Of a stretch of 64,000 nucleotides of DNA, positions 1 through 8,590 are shown in pieces. Location of the stretch: positions 62,001-126,000 of the forward strand of contig NZ_SMZO01000006.1 in the NCBI RefSeq assembly GCF_004358675.1, in the 5' to 3' direction. The position numbers and the translations under genes are program-made. The DNA is from Meridianimarinicoccus aquatilis (lineage in GTDB: Bacteria; Pseudomonadota; Alphaproteobacteria; Rhodobacterales; Rhodobacteraceae). The notes under the pieces are model-generated. The model ran no database searches, was not told the DNA's origin, and was given only the letters and a program-made list of their open reading frames with translations. Every line of letters begins with the position of its first letter. Positions within the stretch are counted from its first letter, which is position 1.

Positions 1-335
1 TTGCCTGCGGGCTTGCATATACGGCATGGCGATGGTGGCACCATTGGCAAAGCAATGCATATCGACGTGCTGCCCTTGGGGATCTGGCCCGCGCGGGTGA
101 GGATCCGGCCTATATCGCTACTGTCTTGCGGCGAACCGCGTTGGCCGCTTTTCCCCGCAGCGAAGTGGCGGGCCTTGCTGGCGCGCAATGGGTAGCCTTC
201 CTGCAAGCGACAGGAGAATTTGATCCTGATGCTGCACCTGCGTTGTTGCGCGGCCCCTATGCCCTCGGCGTGGATAGTGCGCCCTTGCATGCAGCCGCCG
301 AGAGCTGGGTTCGTTCGCATCGGAGGCCCGCATGA
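1..335 (+). CDS. DUF4381 family protein, C-terminal part (truncated by window edge)
   Basis: The frame read from base 3 is open from the window edge and stops at TGA 333-335, giving about 110 residues. It begins with a Trp/His-rich stretch (TAWRWWHHW), as expected just after a membrane segment, and contains FPRSEVAGLAGAQWVAFL, typical of the cytoplasmic tail of DUF4381 proteins. Its stop overlaps the start of the next gene in an ATGA, and it sits directly before the two von Willebrand A genes, the usual place of DUF4381 in MoxR/DUF58/Bat operons. The biochemical role of the family is not known; it is presumed to help assemble a membrane complex with the neighbouring VWA proteins. The start lies outside the window. 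Confidence 0.8.
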   Translation, partial: ACGLAYTAWRWWHHWQSNAYRRAALGDLARAGEDPAYIATVLRRTALAAFPRSEVAGLAGAQWVAFLQATGEFDPDAAPALLRGPYALGVDSAPLHAAAESWVRSHRRPA

Positions 336-1333
336 TCCAATTCGCGTTTCCTTGGGCGTTCTTCGTGCTGCCATTACCTTTGGTTGTATGGCGGTTCATG
401 CCGCCGCATCGCGAGCAGATCGAAGCCCTGCGGTTTCCATTTTTCCGGCGCATCACCGATGCGGCCGGTGTGGACCCAAAAGCCGGGGCCGTTGTTTTGG
501 CACGCACGCGATTGCAGATGGCTGCGGCTGTTTCGATCTGGGTGTTGATCGTGCTGGCCATAGCTCAACCGCAACGGGTTGGCGCGCCGGTCGAACAAGT
601 CAAAGCCGCCCGCGATGTCGTTTTGGCCATCGATATTTCCGGGTCCATGGACACGCGCGACTTTGAAGATGCCGATGGCGCACGTGTTCAGCGGCTTGCG
701 GCGGTCAAGGACGTGGTCACGCAGTTTGTCGAAGGCCGCGAAGGTGATCGGATGGCGCTGATTGTGTTCGGCTCCAAAGCCTATGTGCAGGCGCCGCTTA
801 CCGAAGATCTGGACACTGTCATTGCGCTGCTGGAGGCGACCGAGGTGGGCATGGCTGGGCCGCACACGGCGCTTGGGGATGCCATTGGTCTGGCCATTCG
901 TACCTTTGACGTGTCCGAAATCGACCAGCGGTTGCTGATCTTGCTGTCTGACGGGTCGGACACGGCGTCGGCGATGTCGCCGGTCAATGCGGCAGAAATA
1001 GCTGCCGATCGCGGGGTCGAGATTTTCACCATTGGCGTTGGCGATCCGGACGCGTCGGGGGAGGCGCGCGTTGACTTGACCGCCCTGCGGGATATCGCGT
1101 CGCGGACCAGTGGTGCCTATTTCTATGCGTCGGACGAAGCCGCGCTTGGCAGTGTTTATGACAGAATTGATGCGCTTGCCCCCCGGCAAACCGAAACGCT
1201 GTCATGGCGGCCGCGCCGGTCGCTGTCGCACTGGGCCATGGGGCTTGCGGTGCTGATCGGGCTTGGGGTCATTGGCATGCTCCATACGGCGTCTCGCCGC
1301 CGGGCGCAGACCATGTCAGGGCCAAACTTATGA
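332..1333 (+). CDS. VWA domain-containing membrane protein (BatA-like)
   Basis: A 333-residue protein with hydrophobic segments near residues 3-22, 57-75 and close to the C terminus, and a von Willebrand factor A domain between. The metal-ion-dependent adhesion site is intact: DISGSMD (DxSxS), a Thr in the PHTALGDAI loop, and LLSDGSD. This is the standard Bat/Aerotolerance VWA layout, with the VWA domain expected in the periplasm. The start overlaps the DUF4381 stop and its own stop overlaps the next start (ATGA both times), so the operon is probably translationally coupled. Family members occur with MoxR ATPases and are linked to envelope stress or to maturation of envelope complexes. The specific role here is inferred from context only. 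Confidence 0.9.
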   Translation: MIQFAFPWAFFVLPLPLVVWRFMPPHREQIEALRFPFFRRITDAAGVDPKAGAVVLARTRLQMAAAVSIWVLIVLAIAQPQRVGAPVEQVKAARDVVLAIDISGSMDTRDFEDADGARVQRLAAVKDVVTQFVEGREGDRMALIVFGSKAYVQAPLTEDLDTVIALLEATEVGMAGPHTALGDAIGLAIRTFDVSEIDQRLLILLSDGSDTASAMSPVNAAEIAADRGVEIFTIGVGDPDASGEARVDLTALRDIASRTSGAYFYASDEAALGSVYDRIDALAPRQTETLSWRPRRSLSHWAMGLAVLIGLGVIGMLHTASRRRAQTMSGPNL

Positions 1334-2925
1334 CCCCCGTTCTCGTGGCTCTTGAGGCGTTTCACGTGCTGCGCCCGCTCTGGCTTGGCGCGCTTGTTCC
1401 GATTGCGGCGCTTTGGTGGATGGTTCGGGCGCGACGTGCGCACAGGGCGGCGCCGCGCGATGGGCTTGCCCCGCATTTGCGTGACGCTCTGACCGTCGGC
1501 TCGGATGGGCAGCGCCGGGTGATGCCGATTGACATGGTTTGCGTCGCATTGGCGCTGTTGGCCTTTGGGGCGTCGGGGCCCACCTGGTCGCGCCAGCCGG
1601 ACCCGTTCGTGGCGCAATCCGCACCGTTGGTGGCGGCGCTCAAGGTGACCCCGTCCATGACCGCAGATGACATTGCGCCGTCGCGGCTTGAACGAGGAAA
1701 GCAAAAGATCCGGGACTTGCTGGAATTGCGCGCAGGGGCGCGAACCGCGCTGATCGCTTATGCCGGAACTGCGCATGTCGCCGTGCCGATGACAGAAGAT
1801 CCCGGCGTCATGCTGCCCTATCTGGCTGGTCTAGACCCGGCGGTCATGCCCGAAGAGGGCGACCGCCCCGGATTGGCACTGGACAGTGCCCAAGCGTTAT
1901 TGAGCCGTGAAACAGGTCCGGGCGCGGTGTTGTTCGTAACAGATGGTCTTGACCCTGATGACGTTCCGGCCCTCTCGGCGGCGAACGTGATCATCCTGTC
2001 GTTGTTGCCCGAAGGGCAGGGCGATCGCGGGCTGGAGGCTGTGTCAGACGTGCCGGTCATTGCCGTTACGGCGGACGGCGCGGATGTTGCACAGATCGAC
2101 CGTTTGCTCGACGCGGCGCAAGCCCGAGCCTTGTTGGATGATGACCGGCAACCTTGGCTGGACAGGGGGCCTTGGTTGGCTCTGCCTGCCGCGCTGTTGA
2201 TGCTGTTGTGGTTTCGCCGGGGTTGGACCATGCGCTGGGTTTTAATGGTTGCGGCATTTTTGCTGACGCAGCCAGCGTCGCAGGCACGTGCCGATGGGAT
2301 TGCTGACTGGTTTTTCACACCAGATCAACGCGGGCGGTTGGCCTTTGATCGCGGCGATTTTCGTGTTGCATCGGAAGCGTTCTCTGACCCGCTTTGGCGC
2401 GGCTATGCGCTGTATCGTGATGGTCAATACGCGGATGCAGCCGAGGTACTGAGCCGTGTTGAAACAGCACAGGCCGCGTTTATCCAAGGTATGGCCTACC
2501 TGCGCTCGCGGTCATACCGCGATGGGGTGCGCGCCTTTGAGACAGCTTTATTGCGCGACCCGGATTACCCAAATGCGGCGGAAAATCTGGAAACCGCGCG
2601 TGCGATTGTCGCGTATGTGGAAGAAGCCCAAGAGCAAAGCGACACGGGCGAGGATCGCGGTATCGGGGCTGATGACGTTGTTTTTGACAATGAAAGCGGC
2701 AAGGGCGAGGAAACTGTTATCTCTGTCCCCGAAGATGGAGCAGACGCCCTTTTGTCTGCGGATCAATGGATGACCACTGTCGATACGCGCACGGGAGATT
2801 TTCTCAAAAGCCGGTTCGCGCTGGAACAGAACCGACCAGCCCCAAGCGCCGAGGCAGATGCCCCAGACGGGGATGAACCGCGTGAAGACAGCAGCCAAAG
2901 CCAAGCACCGGAGCTTGCAGAATGA
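1330..2925 (+). CDS. VWA and TPR domain membrane protein (BatB/BatC-like)
   Basis: A 531-residue protein. I take the ATG at 1330 (MTPVLVALEAFHVL), which overlaps the previous stop, rather than an upstream in-frame start inside the previous gene. Order: an N-terminal membrane segment, a VWA domain (about residues 85-270), a second membrane pair near 310-350, a TPR-like region (about 380-470), and an acidic, Gln/Asp-rich tail. The first adhesion-site motif is degenerate: where DxSxS is expected the protein reads LKVTPSM, so the leading Asp is Lys. The later LFVTDGLD motif is kept. The TPR part corresponds to the separate BatC of other bacteria. The next gene, batD, starts within its stop codon. 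Confidence 0.88.
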   Translation: MTPVLVALEAFHVLRPLWLGALVPIAALWWMVRARRAHRAAPRDGLAPHLRDALTVGSDGQRRVMPIDMVCVALALLAFGASGPTWSRQPDPFVAQSAPLVAALKVTPSMTADDIAPSRLERGKQKIRDLLELRAGARTALIAYAGTAHVAVPMTEDPGVMLPYLAGLDPAVMPEEGDRPGLALDSAQALLSRETGPGAVLFVTDGLDPDDVPALSAANVIILSLLPEGQGDRGLEAVSDVPVIAVTADGADVAQIDRLLDAAQARALLDDDRQPWLDRGPWLALPAALLMLLWFRRGWTMRWVLMVAAFLLTQPASQARADGIADWFFTPDQRGRLAFDRGDFRVASEAFSDPLWRGYALYRDGQYADAAEVLSRVETAQAAFIQGMAYLRSRSYRDGVRAFETALLRDPDYPNAAENLETARAIVAYVEEAQEQSDTGEDRGIGADDVVFDNESGKGEETVISVPEDGADALLSADQWMTTVDTRTGDFLKSRFALEQNRPAPSAEADAPDGDEPREDSSQSQAPELAE

Positions 2926-4223
2926 TCCGAGTGTGCGCTGCTTTATGTCTCGTTCTTGTTTGCCTTACCGGTCCGGCCTTCGCTCAAGACCCGGTGTTGA
3001 CGTCAGAAATTGATGGCAACGAGGTGATACCGGGCCAATCCGTTTCGCTGCGCCTGACGGTTCTTGTGCCGACCTACATGCCCGATCCGCCGCAATGGCC
3101 CAGCTTTGAGGCGCCGAACTTGCATATCCGGGTGGCCTCTTCGGGTCCGGTCAGTGAAACCATCGACGGAGAGACATGGTCAGGCGTCAGCCGCCGCTAT
3201 CTAATTACACCCATGGTGCCGGGTCAGGTGACGCTGCCAGCATTGACAGCCAGCGTGACCTGGGCTGATCCAGACACCAATGCCCCTTTGCAGGTCGATC
3301 TTGAAACCGAACCTCTCACGATCACAGGCGTTGTTCCCGACGAGGCAAGTGAGCTTGATCCGTTCATCGCCGCAGACACATTGGAATTGACCCAGTCGAT
3401 CGAGGGGGAGCCGGAGGGCATGTCGCCGGGGGCGTCTTTTACCCGCAGTGTCACGGCAAATATTCGCGGGGCGTCACCGATGTTTCTGCCGCCGCTTCTG
3501 CCCCAGCAATCCGTTGACGGGTTGCGCGGCTATCCGGATGAACCGGTGACTGCGGAAAACGTGGATCGCGGTGTGGTAAGTGGGTCGCGCACGGAAAGTG
3601 TGACTTATCTCGCGGAAGGCGGCGGCAGCGGTGCGCTCTCTGCGGTTACTTTGAAATGGTACAATCTGAAAAGCGGGGCCGTTGAAACAGCGGAGCTTGC
3701 GGCAGTCGATGTGTCGGTGGAAGGGCCACCCGCCCGCCCCGCAGACGGAAACGCGCCGCGCGATTGGCGCGGCACCGCTCAGGCTGCGATAGCCGTTCTG
3801 CTTGCACTTCTCGTGCTCGCGTTGGTGGTTCGCCGCGCGCGCGGCCCGATCGGGCAGTGGTGGCAAGCAACCCGGCTTGCATGGCAAAGGTCTGAGCACG
3901 CAGCATGGCGCACGCTTTTGCGAAAAATCAAGGCGCGCGATCTCGCGGGCGTACGGCATGCGATGGATGTCTGGCTGCGCGTGTCAGCGCCGGGCGGTCA
4001 ATCAAATCCAACGCCGGATGTCATGGCGGCACTGAATGCGTTGGGACGCGCGCGATACGGCCAGCCACCAGGCGACGATGGAACAGCATGGCAGGACCTC
4101 GCACACGCTTTGACCGACATGCGCCGCGCCGCACGTGGCGAAAGGCAGGATGACCCATTGCCGCCGCTTAACCCGTCGCCCATGGCTGCCCATTCCGCCG
4201 AGCATGGGAAGAAGACTGTCTGA
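2922..4223 (+). CDS. BatD family protein
   Basis: A 433-residue protein with a signal peptide (cleavage probably after GPAFA), Ig-like beta-rich repeats that are expected to be periplasmic, one membrane segment near residues 290-310 (a Leu/Ala/Val run followed by RRARG), and a cytoplasmic tail. BatD proteins accompany BatA/BatB in the aerotolerance operon. The reading frame passes through DDPLPPLNP, which looks like the natural C terminus for this family in Rhodobacterales, and then continues for about 14 residues (SPMAAHSAEHGKKTV) that are an out-of-frame reading of the neighbouring agmatinase-like remnant. The natural stop therefore seems to have been lost in a deletion, although the folded part of the protein is intact. 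Confidence 0.87.
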   Translation: MIRVCAALCLVLVCLTGPAFAQDPVLTSEIDGNEVIPGQSVSLRLTVLVPTYMPDPPQWPSFEAPNLHIRVASSGPVSETIDGETWSGVSRRYLITPMVPGQVTLPALTASVTWADPDTNAPLQVDLETEPLTITGVVPDEASELDPFIAADTLELTQSIEGEPEGMSPGASFTRSVTANIRGASPMFLPPLLPQQSVDGLRGYPDEPVTAENVDRGVVSGSRTESVTYLAEGGGSGALSAVTLKWYNLKSGAVETAELAAVDVSVEGPPARPADGNAPRDWRGTAQAAIAVLLALLVLALVVRRARGPIGQWWQATRLAWQRSEHAAWRTLLRKIKARDLAGVRHAMDVWLRVSAPGGQSNPTPDVMAALNALGRARYGQPPGDDGTAWQDLAHALTDMRRAARGERQDDPLPPLNPSPMAAHSAEHGKKTV

Positions 4224-4651
4224 TCAACGAAAAAGTGTTTCAGATCGGTTTGCGCGGGACTGGCTATTCCCCCGAAGATTTCGATTGGGGGCGCAGCAAG
4301 GGCTGGACGGTCGTTCAGGCAGAAGACTGTTGGCATCTGTCCCTCGCGCCGTTGATGGACTGCGTGCGCGAAACGGTCGGCGACGCGCCAGTCTATTTGA
4401 GCTTCGATATCGACAGTCTTGATCCGGCCTTTGCCCCCGGCACAGGCACGGTGGAACCGGGCGGCCTGACAACGTGGCAGGCGCTTGAAATTGTGCGGGG
4501 CATGTCAGGGCTGAATGTTGTGGGGGCAGATCTGGTCGAGGTCTCGCCGCCCTATGGTCCAAGTGGAAATACAGCGTTGATCGCCGCAAATCTTCTGTTC
4601 GAGATGCTGTGCCTGCTGCCTGATAGCTCGTCAGTTGTCAGGTCAGGATAG
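4172..4651 (+). pseudogene. Agmatinase/ureohydrolase remnant, C-terminal half only
   Basis: About 159 codons with clear ureohydrolase homology. The frame begins inside the last codons of batD with HGCPFRRAWEEDCL, continues with FQIGLRGTGYS, and carries the second metal motif SFDIDSLDPAFAPGTGT followed by the EPGGLT segment. Full-length agmatinases are about 310-325 residues. The N-terminal half with the GGxH and DAHxD metal ligands is absent, and an in-frame TAA at 4169-4171 blocks any upstream extension. A 138-codon ORF opens at the GTG at 4235, but it cannot hold the binuclear manganese site. I read this as the residue of a deletion that joined the 3' end of batD to the middle of an agmatinase gene. 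It converges on cobS with a 14-base overlap. Confidence 0.8.
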
Positions 4652-5402
4652 AAACAAAAGACAACAGTATTGCTAATTCGGCACAGACCTGTGCTGCCCC
4701 GAGAATATCACCGGTTTGACCGCCGATTTTGTTGAACGCAACGATACCAACAATTGAGACGGCAAGAACCCCGAAAAACGTCGCAACCAGAACGGCTTTT
4801 GCCGGAAGAATGCATAGGCTTAAGCCAAGTGCGATCACTGCACCAATCACAACCGCGGCACGGGTTGGACGGCCGGTTACCGCCGTCAACCCACCGCGCC
4901 GTACTGCCGGTAATGCGGCCCAAAGCGCAGCCATGGCGGCACGTGATATCATTGCCGCGGACACAAGCGCCCAACCGAATTCCAGGCTTGGCAAGGATAC
5001 CGCGCCGCCAAACCGGAGGCCCATGATCATAATCAAAGCCAACACGCCGAACGCACCGATACGGCTGTCCTTCATGATTTCCAGCCTGACTTCCTTTGTC
5101 CAGCCACCGAAAAAACCATCTGCAGTGTCCGCTAGCCCGTCTTCGTGCAAGGCGCCGGTGAGCATGACAAGAACGCAAATCGCCAAGTCGGCCGCCAACG
5201 CGTGTGGCAAGCCGACGAGTGTGGCAATCGTGTGTGTGGTTCCGGCAATTGCACCGATAAGGGCACCTACAAGGGGAAATGCCCAAACAACCGCAGCCCC
5301 GCGTTTCATCGCCAATCGACTGTCGTTAGGAATTGGAAGCCGGGTCAAAAGCCCAAACGCTGCGGGGATATCTACCCGCGAGAATAACTGATCGCGTTTC
5401 AT
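4638..5402 (-). CDS. cobS: Adenosylcobinamide-GDP ribazoletransferase (cobalamin synthase)
   Basis: A 254-residue polytopic membrane protein. The family signature LHEDGLADTADGFFGG is present, followed by RLEIMKDSRIGAFGVLALI, both conserved in CobS/CobV. The enzyme joins adenosylcobinamide-GDP to alpha-ribazole (or its 5'-phosphate), the last step of cobalamin nucleotide-loop assembly at the inner membrane. The ATG at 5402 gives the normal length. It diverges from cobT across 75 bases, so the two genes that make and attach the lower ligand share a promoter region. That gap is too short for a full cobalamin riboswitch. Confidence 0.95.
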   Translation of the reverse strand: MKRDQLFSRVDIPAAFGLLTRLPIPNDSRLAMKRGAAVVWAFPLVGALIGAIAGTTHTIATLVGLPHALAADLAICVLVMLTGALHEDGLADTADGFFGGWTKEVRLEIMKDSRIGAFGVLALIMIMGLRFGGAVSLPSLEFGWALVSAAMISRAAMAALWAALPAVRRGGLTAVTGRPTRAAVVIGAVIALGLSLCILPAKAVLVATFFGVLAVSIVGIVAFNKIGGQTGDILGAAQVCAELAILLSFVSILT

Positions 5403-5477
5403 TTTTGTGTTTCCAATAACGTGGCACCGCGATAGCTTGCCTCGGCAACTTTTTCAACGTTTCGAACAGGGGTTTTC

Positions 5478-6497
5478 ATGTCGCACCTTTATTTTGGCGA
5501 CCTCGCAAGCGTGCGGACGGCTCTTTCCAGCCTTCCAAGTGTTGATTCGGTCGCCCTTGGTGCGGCAGCAGAGCGCAACGCGCAGTTGACCAAGCCGCCA
5601 CAGGCGTTGGGCCAGTTGGAGGGTTTGGCGATCTGGTATGCAGGCTGGCGCGGAACGGCGCAGCCGACAATTACTGCCCCTCAGGTCGTTATCTTTGCGG
5701 GAAATCATGGTGTTGCGGCGCGTGGTGTGTCGGCCTTTCCACCGGAAGTGACGGTTCAAATGGTCGCGAATTTCAACGCTGGTGGGGCGGCTGTGAACCA
5801 GCTGGCGCGCACCTTTGGGGCCAAATTAGATGTCGTTGCCTTGGAACTGGAACGCCCGACCGACGATTTCACTCAAACCGCGGCAATGACCGAAGCCGAC
5901 CTGTGCGCGGCGCTGTCGGCGGGCTGGGATGCGGTCGATCCCGACGCTGATTTGCTTGTCACTGGCGAGATGGGCATTGGCAACACGACATCCGCAGCTG
6001 CGATTGCGGCTGCCCTGTTTGGCGGCGGGGCAGAGGCGTGGACAGGCCGGGGCACCGGTGTGGATGATGCCGCGTTGCGCGCCAAGACGGAAATTGTGAA
6101 TGAGGGGCTGGCACGCCACCCCCAAGCAAACGGGGATGGCCTAGAGGCGCTGCGCTGCTTTGGGGGGCGGGAAGTCGCGGCGATGGCGGGTGCGATCTTG
6201 CGGGCGCGTCATTTGCGCATTCCCGTTATACTTGACGGTTTCATTTGCTGCGCTGCTGCTTCTGCCTTGGAAAAGGCGCAGCCGGGCGCTTTGGACCACA
6301 CGGTTGCGGGGCATCTATCGGCAGAAACCGCGCATCGCCGGTTGCTTGACGAACTTGGCAAAATTCCGCTTCTGTCACTGGACATGCGGCTTGGCGAAGG
6401 GTCTGGTGGCACATTGGCGATTGGTGTTCTGAAAGGGGCGGTCAACTGCCTCTCGGGTATGGCCACTTTTGCCGAGGCGGGCGTGTCAGGAAGCTGA
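5478..6497 (+). CDS. cobT: Nicotinate-nucleotide--dimethylbenzimidazole phosphoribosyltransferase
   Basis: A 339-residue cytosolic enzyme that makes alpha-ribazole phosphate from nicotinate mononucleotide and dimethylbenzimidazole, the activated lower ligand used by CobS. Recognisable CobT segments are [20 protein letters not shown] near residues 73-92, [14 protein letters not shown], and the C-terminal [16 protein letters not shown] containing the catalytic Glu. The start at 5478 gives the usual length. It is divergent from cobS, and its 3' end lies 10 bases from the convergent antiporter gene. Confidence 0.96.
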   Translation: MSHLYFGDLASVRTALSSLPSVDSVALGAAAERNAQLTKPPQALGQLEGLAIWYAGWRGTAQPTITAPQVVIFAGNHGVAARGVSAFPPEVTVQMVANFNAGGAAVNQLARTFGAKLDVVALELERPTDDFTQTAAMTEADLCAALSAGWDAVDPDADLLVTGEMGIGNTTSAAAIAAALFGGGAEAWTGRGTGVDDAALRAKTEIVNEGLARHPQANGDGLEALRCFGGREVAAMAGAILRARHLRIPVILDGFICCAAASALEKAQPGALDHTVAGHLSAETAHRRLLDELGKIPLLSLDMRLGEGSGGTLAIGVLKGAVNCLSGMATFAEAGVSGS

Positions 6498-6507
6498 CCT
6501 GCCCCAA

Positions 6508-8439
6508 TCAACCGGGGCTGTGAGGGCGGCCTGTGTTGGAAAGCTGCGGCGACGCCTCTCGATTTTCGTCCAGTTGAGAGATCAGCGCGGCCTCCAATTC
6601 GGCGTTTAGCTCTTTGGCGCGCTTGATATATTCTGGATTGTCCGCGGTCTGAACACCGGGCTTCCACAGTTTCGCCAGATCCAGCATGGAGCTTCGGTCC
6701 ATCTGGAAATAGAGTTTCTCCAATTCTGCGGCTTCAAATTCGCTGAGGCCCATATTTTCCAGAACGTATCTTGCCGCGCGCAGGCTGCTGTCAAACATCT
6801 CGCGCACGATGTCGTTTGCCCCCGCATTATAGAGCTCGTAAACGTGGCTTCGGTCATGGGCGCGGGCCACGATGTGCAGATCAGGGCGGACTTTTCTTGC
6901 ATAGCGTACGATGGTGCTGGAAGCGTGCTTGTCGTCCATCGCCACCACGAGGATCCGTGCACGCGTAATCCCAGCCGCGTGCAGCAACTCGGGCCGCGTC
7001 GGGTCGCCCAGGAATCCCTTGAATCCGAATTGGCGCATCAGCTTGATCGTGGCCAGATCGTGATCCAGAACGGTTGCTTTGAAACCGCTCATATGGATCA
7101 TTCGGTTGACGACCTGACCAAAGCGGCCCACGCCTGCGATGATAATTGGCCCTTGTTGTTCGATTTCATCCGCGTCGCGCCCTTTGCCGCGGTCCTGGGT
7201 CATGCGTCGGCTCACCTGATCGTAAAGGATGAAGAACAACGGGGTCAGCATCATCGACAAGGCCACGATCAGGTATAATTGCTGTGAAATCTCGACGTCA
7301 AACACCCCGCGTTGCACGCCAAAGCCGACCAGTACGAACCCGAATTCCCCAGCCTGCGCCAGACTGAGTGTAAACAGCCAAAGGTCGCGCCCACGCAATT
7401 TGAAGATGAAACCAAGGACCAAAAGCACCAGCCCCTTGGACACCATCAGCAGCATGGTGATCGCAAGAAGTCGGATCGGGTCACCAAAGAGCAATGCAAA
7501 GTTGATCCCCGCGCCAACGGTGATGAAAAAGAGCCCCAGAAGAAGGCCTTTGAATGGCTGCAAATCTGCTTCCATTTCATGGCGGAATTCAGAGTTGGCC
7601 AAGACGACGCCCGCCAGGAAGGTGCCCAGAGCAGGGGACAAGCCAAGGATCAGCATGATGCAGGCGATACTAATTACGATCAAAAGAGCCATTGCCGTGA
7701 ACATCTCGCGCAGGCGCGAGGCATGGATATAGCTGAACACCGGCCGCGTCAGGTAGATTCCGGCAAGCACAATCCCGGCCATTACCCCGAGCGTCAGTAG
7801 TGCCGCACCCCAGCCAGGTAGATCAGCCACAAAGCTGTGCGCGAAGTGAATGAATTCATTCACGCGCGTGTCACCGTGCGCGTCTTGGCCCACGCCGTGC
7901 CCACCGCTGCTGTCAGATGCCACAGCGCCCACGGCAAGAAGCGGGAAAAGCGCCAGCATCGGAATGACGGCAATGTCTTGGGTCAGCAGAACCGCAAACG
8001 CAGATCGGCCGCCCTTGGTTTGCATCAGCCCTTTCTCGTTCAGGGTTTGCAGAACAATCGCCGTAGAGGACAAGGCAAAGGCCAGACCAATTGCCAATGC
8101 GACTTCCCATCGCTGCCCAAGTGCCATGCTGGCGCCCATGACCGCCGCCGTGGTCAGCGTGATCTGCAAGCCACCAAGGCCCAGCAGACGGTGACGCATG
8201 GCCCAAAGCGCGCGAGGGTCCAGTTCCAAACCAATCAGAAACAGCATCATCACAACGCCGAATTCGGCAACGTGCTGCAGTTCCTGCGTCTCACTTCCGA
8301 CAAGCCCAAAAACCGGCCCGATCAGGACCCCGGCCAACAGATAGCCCAGAACAGACCCCAGACCGAGCCGCGCCGCGACCGGAACAGCGATCACCGCCGC
8401 CAAGAGATAGATCAAGGTATGGAACAGCAGGGTTTCCAA
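6508..8439 (-). CDS. CPA2 family monovalent cation:proton antiporter with RCK domain (Kef-like)
   Basis: A 643-residue protein: about 12 membrane segments over residues 1-390 (Na+/H+ exchanger fold, with GLELDPRALWAMR and LSSTAIVLQTLNEKG typical of KefB/KefC), then a cytosolic TrkA-N/RCK domain with the nucleotide-binding motif IIAGVGRFGQVVNRM. Proteins of this type exchange K+ or Na+ for protons and are often gated by NAD(H) or glutathione adducts. I chose the TTG at 8437-8439 because GGAGG lies 8 bases before it; an upstream in-frame TTG at 8460 has no such site. No separate KefF/KefG-type ancillary subunit is adjacent, and the exact ion cannot be told. Confidence 0.9.
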   Translation of the reverse strand: METLLFHTLIYLLAAVIAVPVAARLGLGSVLGYLLAGVLIGPVFGLVGSETQELQHVAEFGVVMMLFLIGLELDPRALWAMRHRLLGLGGLQITLTTAAVMGASMALGQRWEVALAIGLAFALSSTAIVLQTLNEKGLMQTKGGRSAFAVLLTQDIAVIPMLALFPLLAVGAVASDSSGGHGVGQDAHGDTRVNEFIHFAHSFVADLPGWGAALLTLGVMAGIVLAGIYLTRPVFSYIHASRLREMFTAMALLIVISIACIMLILGLSPALGTFLAGVVLANSEFRHEMEADLQPFKGLLLGLFFITVGAGINFALLFGDPIRLLAITMLLMVSKGLVLLVLGFIFKLRGRDLWLFTLSLAQAGEFGFVLVGFGVQRGVFDVEISQQLYLIVALSMMLTPLFFILYDQVSRRMTQDRGKGRDADEIEQQGPIIIAGVGRFGQVVNRMIHMSGFKATVLDHDLATIKLMRQFGFKGFLGDPTRPELLHAAGITRARILVVAMDDKHASSTIVRYARKVRPDLHIVARAHDRSHVYELYNAGANDIVREMFDSSLRAARYVLENMGLSEFEAAELEKLYFQMDRSSMLDLAKLWKPGVQTADNPEYIKRAKELNAELEAALISQLDENREASPQLSNTGRPHSPG

Positions 8440-8460
8440 GCGTCGCGCCTCCGGGTGCAA

Positions 8461-8590
8461 TAAAGTTGGGCCAGACTAGCCATAGATGGTCGGGCTTTGC
8501 CCATATCGCAGGCACTGGCGGATTTCGCAGGCGAAAAATGCAACGACAATTGCCCGATTTAAAGGCGGTTTGCTTTCGATAGTCGCGGCT
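8461..8590. other. Upstream region of the antiporter gene
   Basis: This 130-base gap separates the antiporter gene from the PilP/GspL-like gene on the same strand. It must hold the antiporter promoter and the 3' end of the upstream transcript. I see no clear hairpin, riboswitch or coding frame in it. Confidence 0.4.

Noticed and set aside
4235-4651. Short ORF as a functional small ureohydrolase
   Set aside because: The N-terminal metal ligands needed for the binuclear site are absent, so it is treated as a remnant.
5403-5477. Possible cobalamin riboswitch between cobS and cobT
   Set aside because: The gap is only 75 bases and lacks the B12-box; too short for the aptamer.
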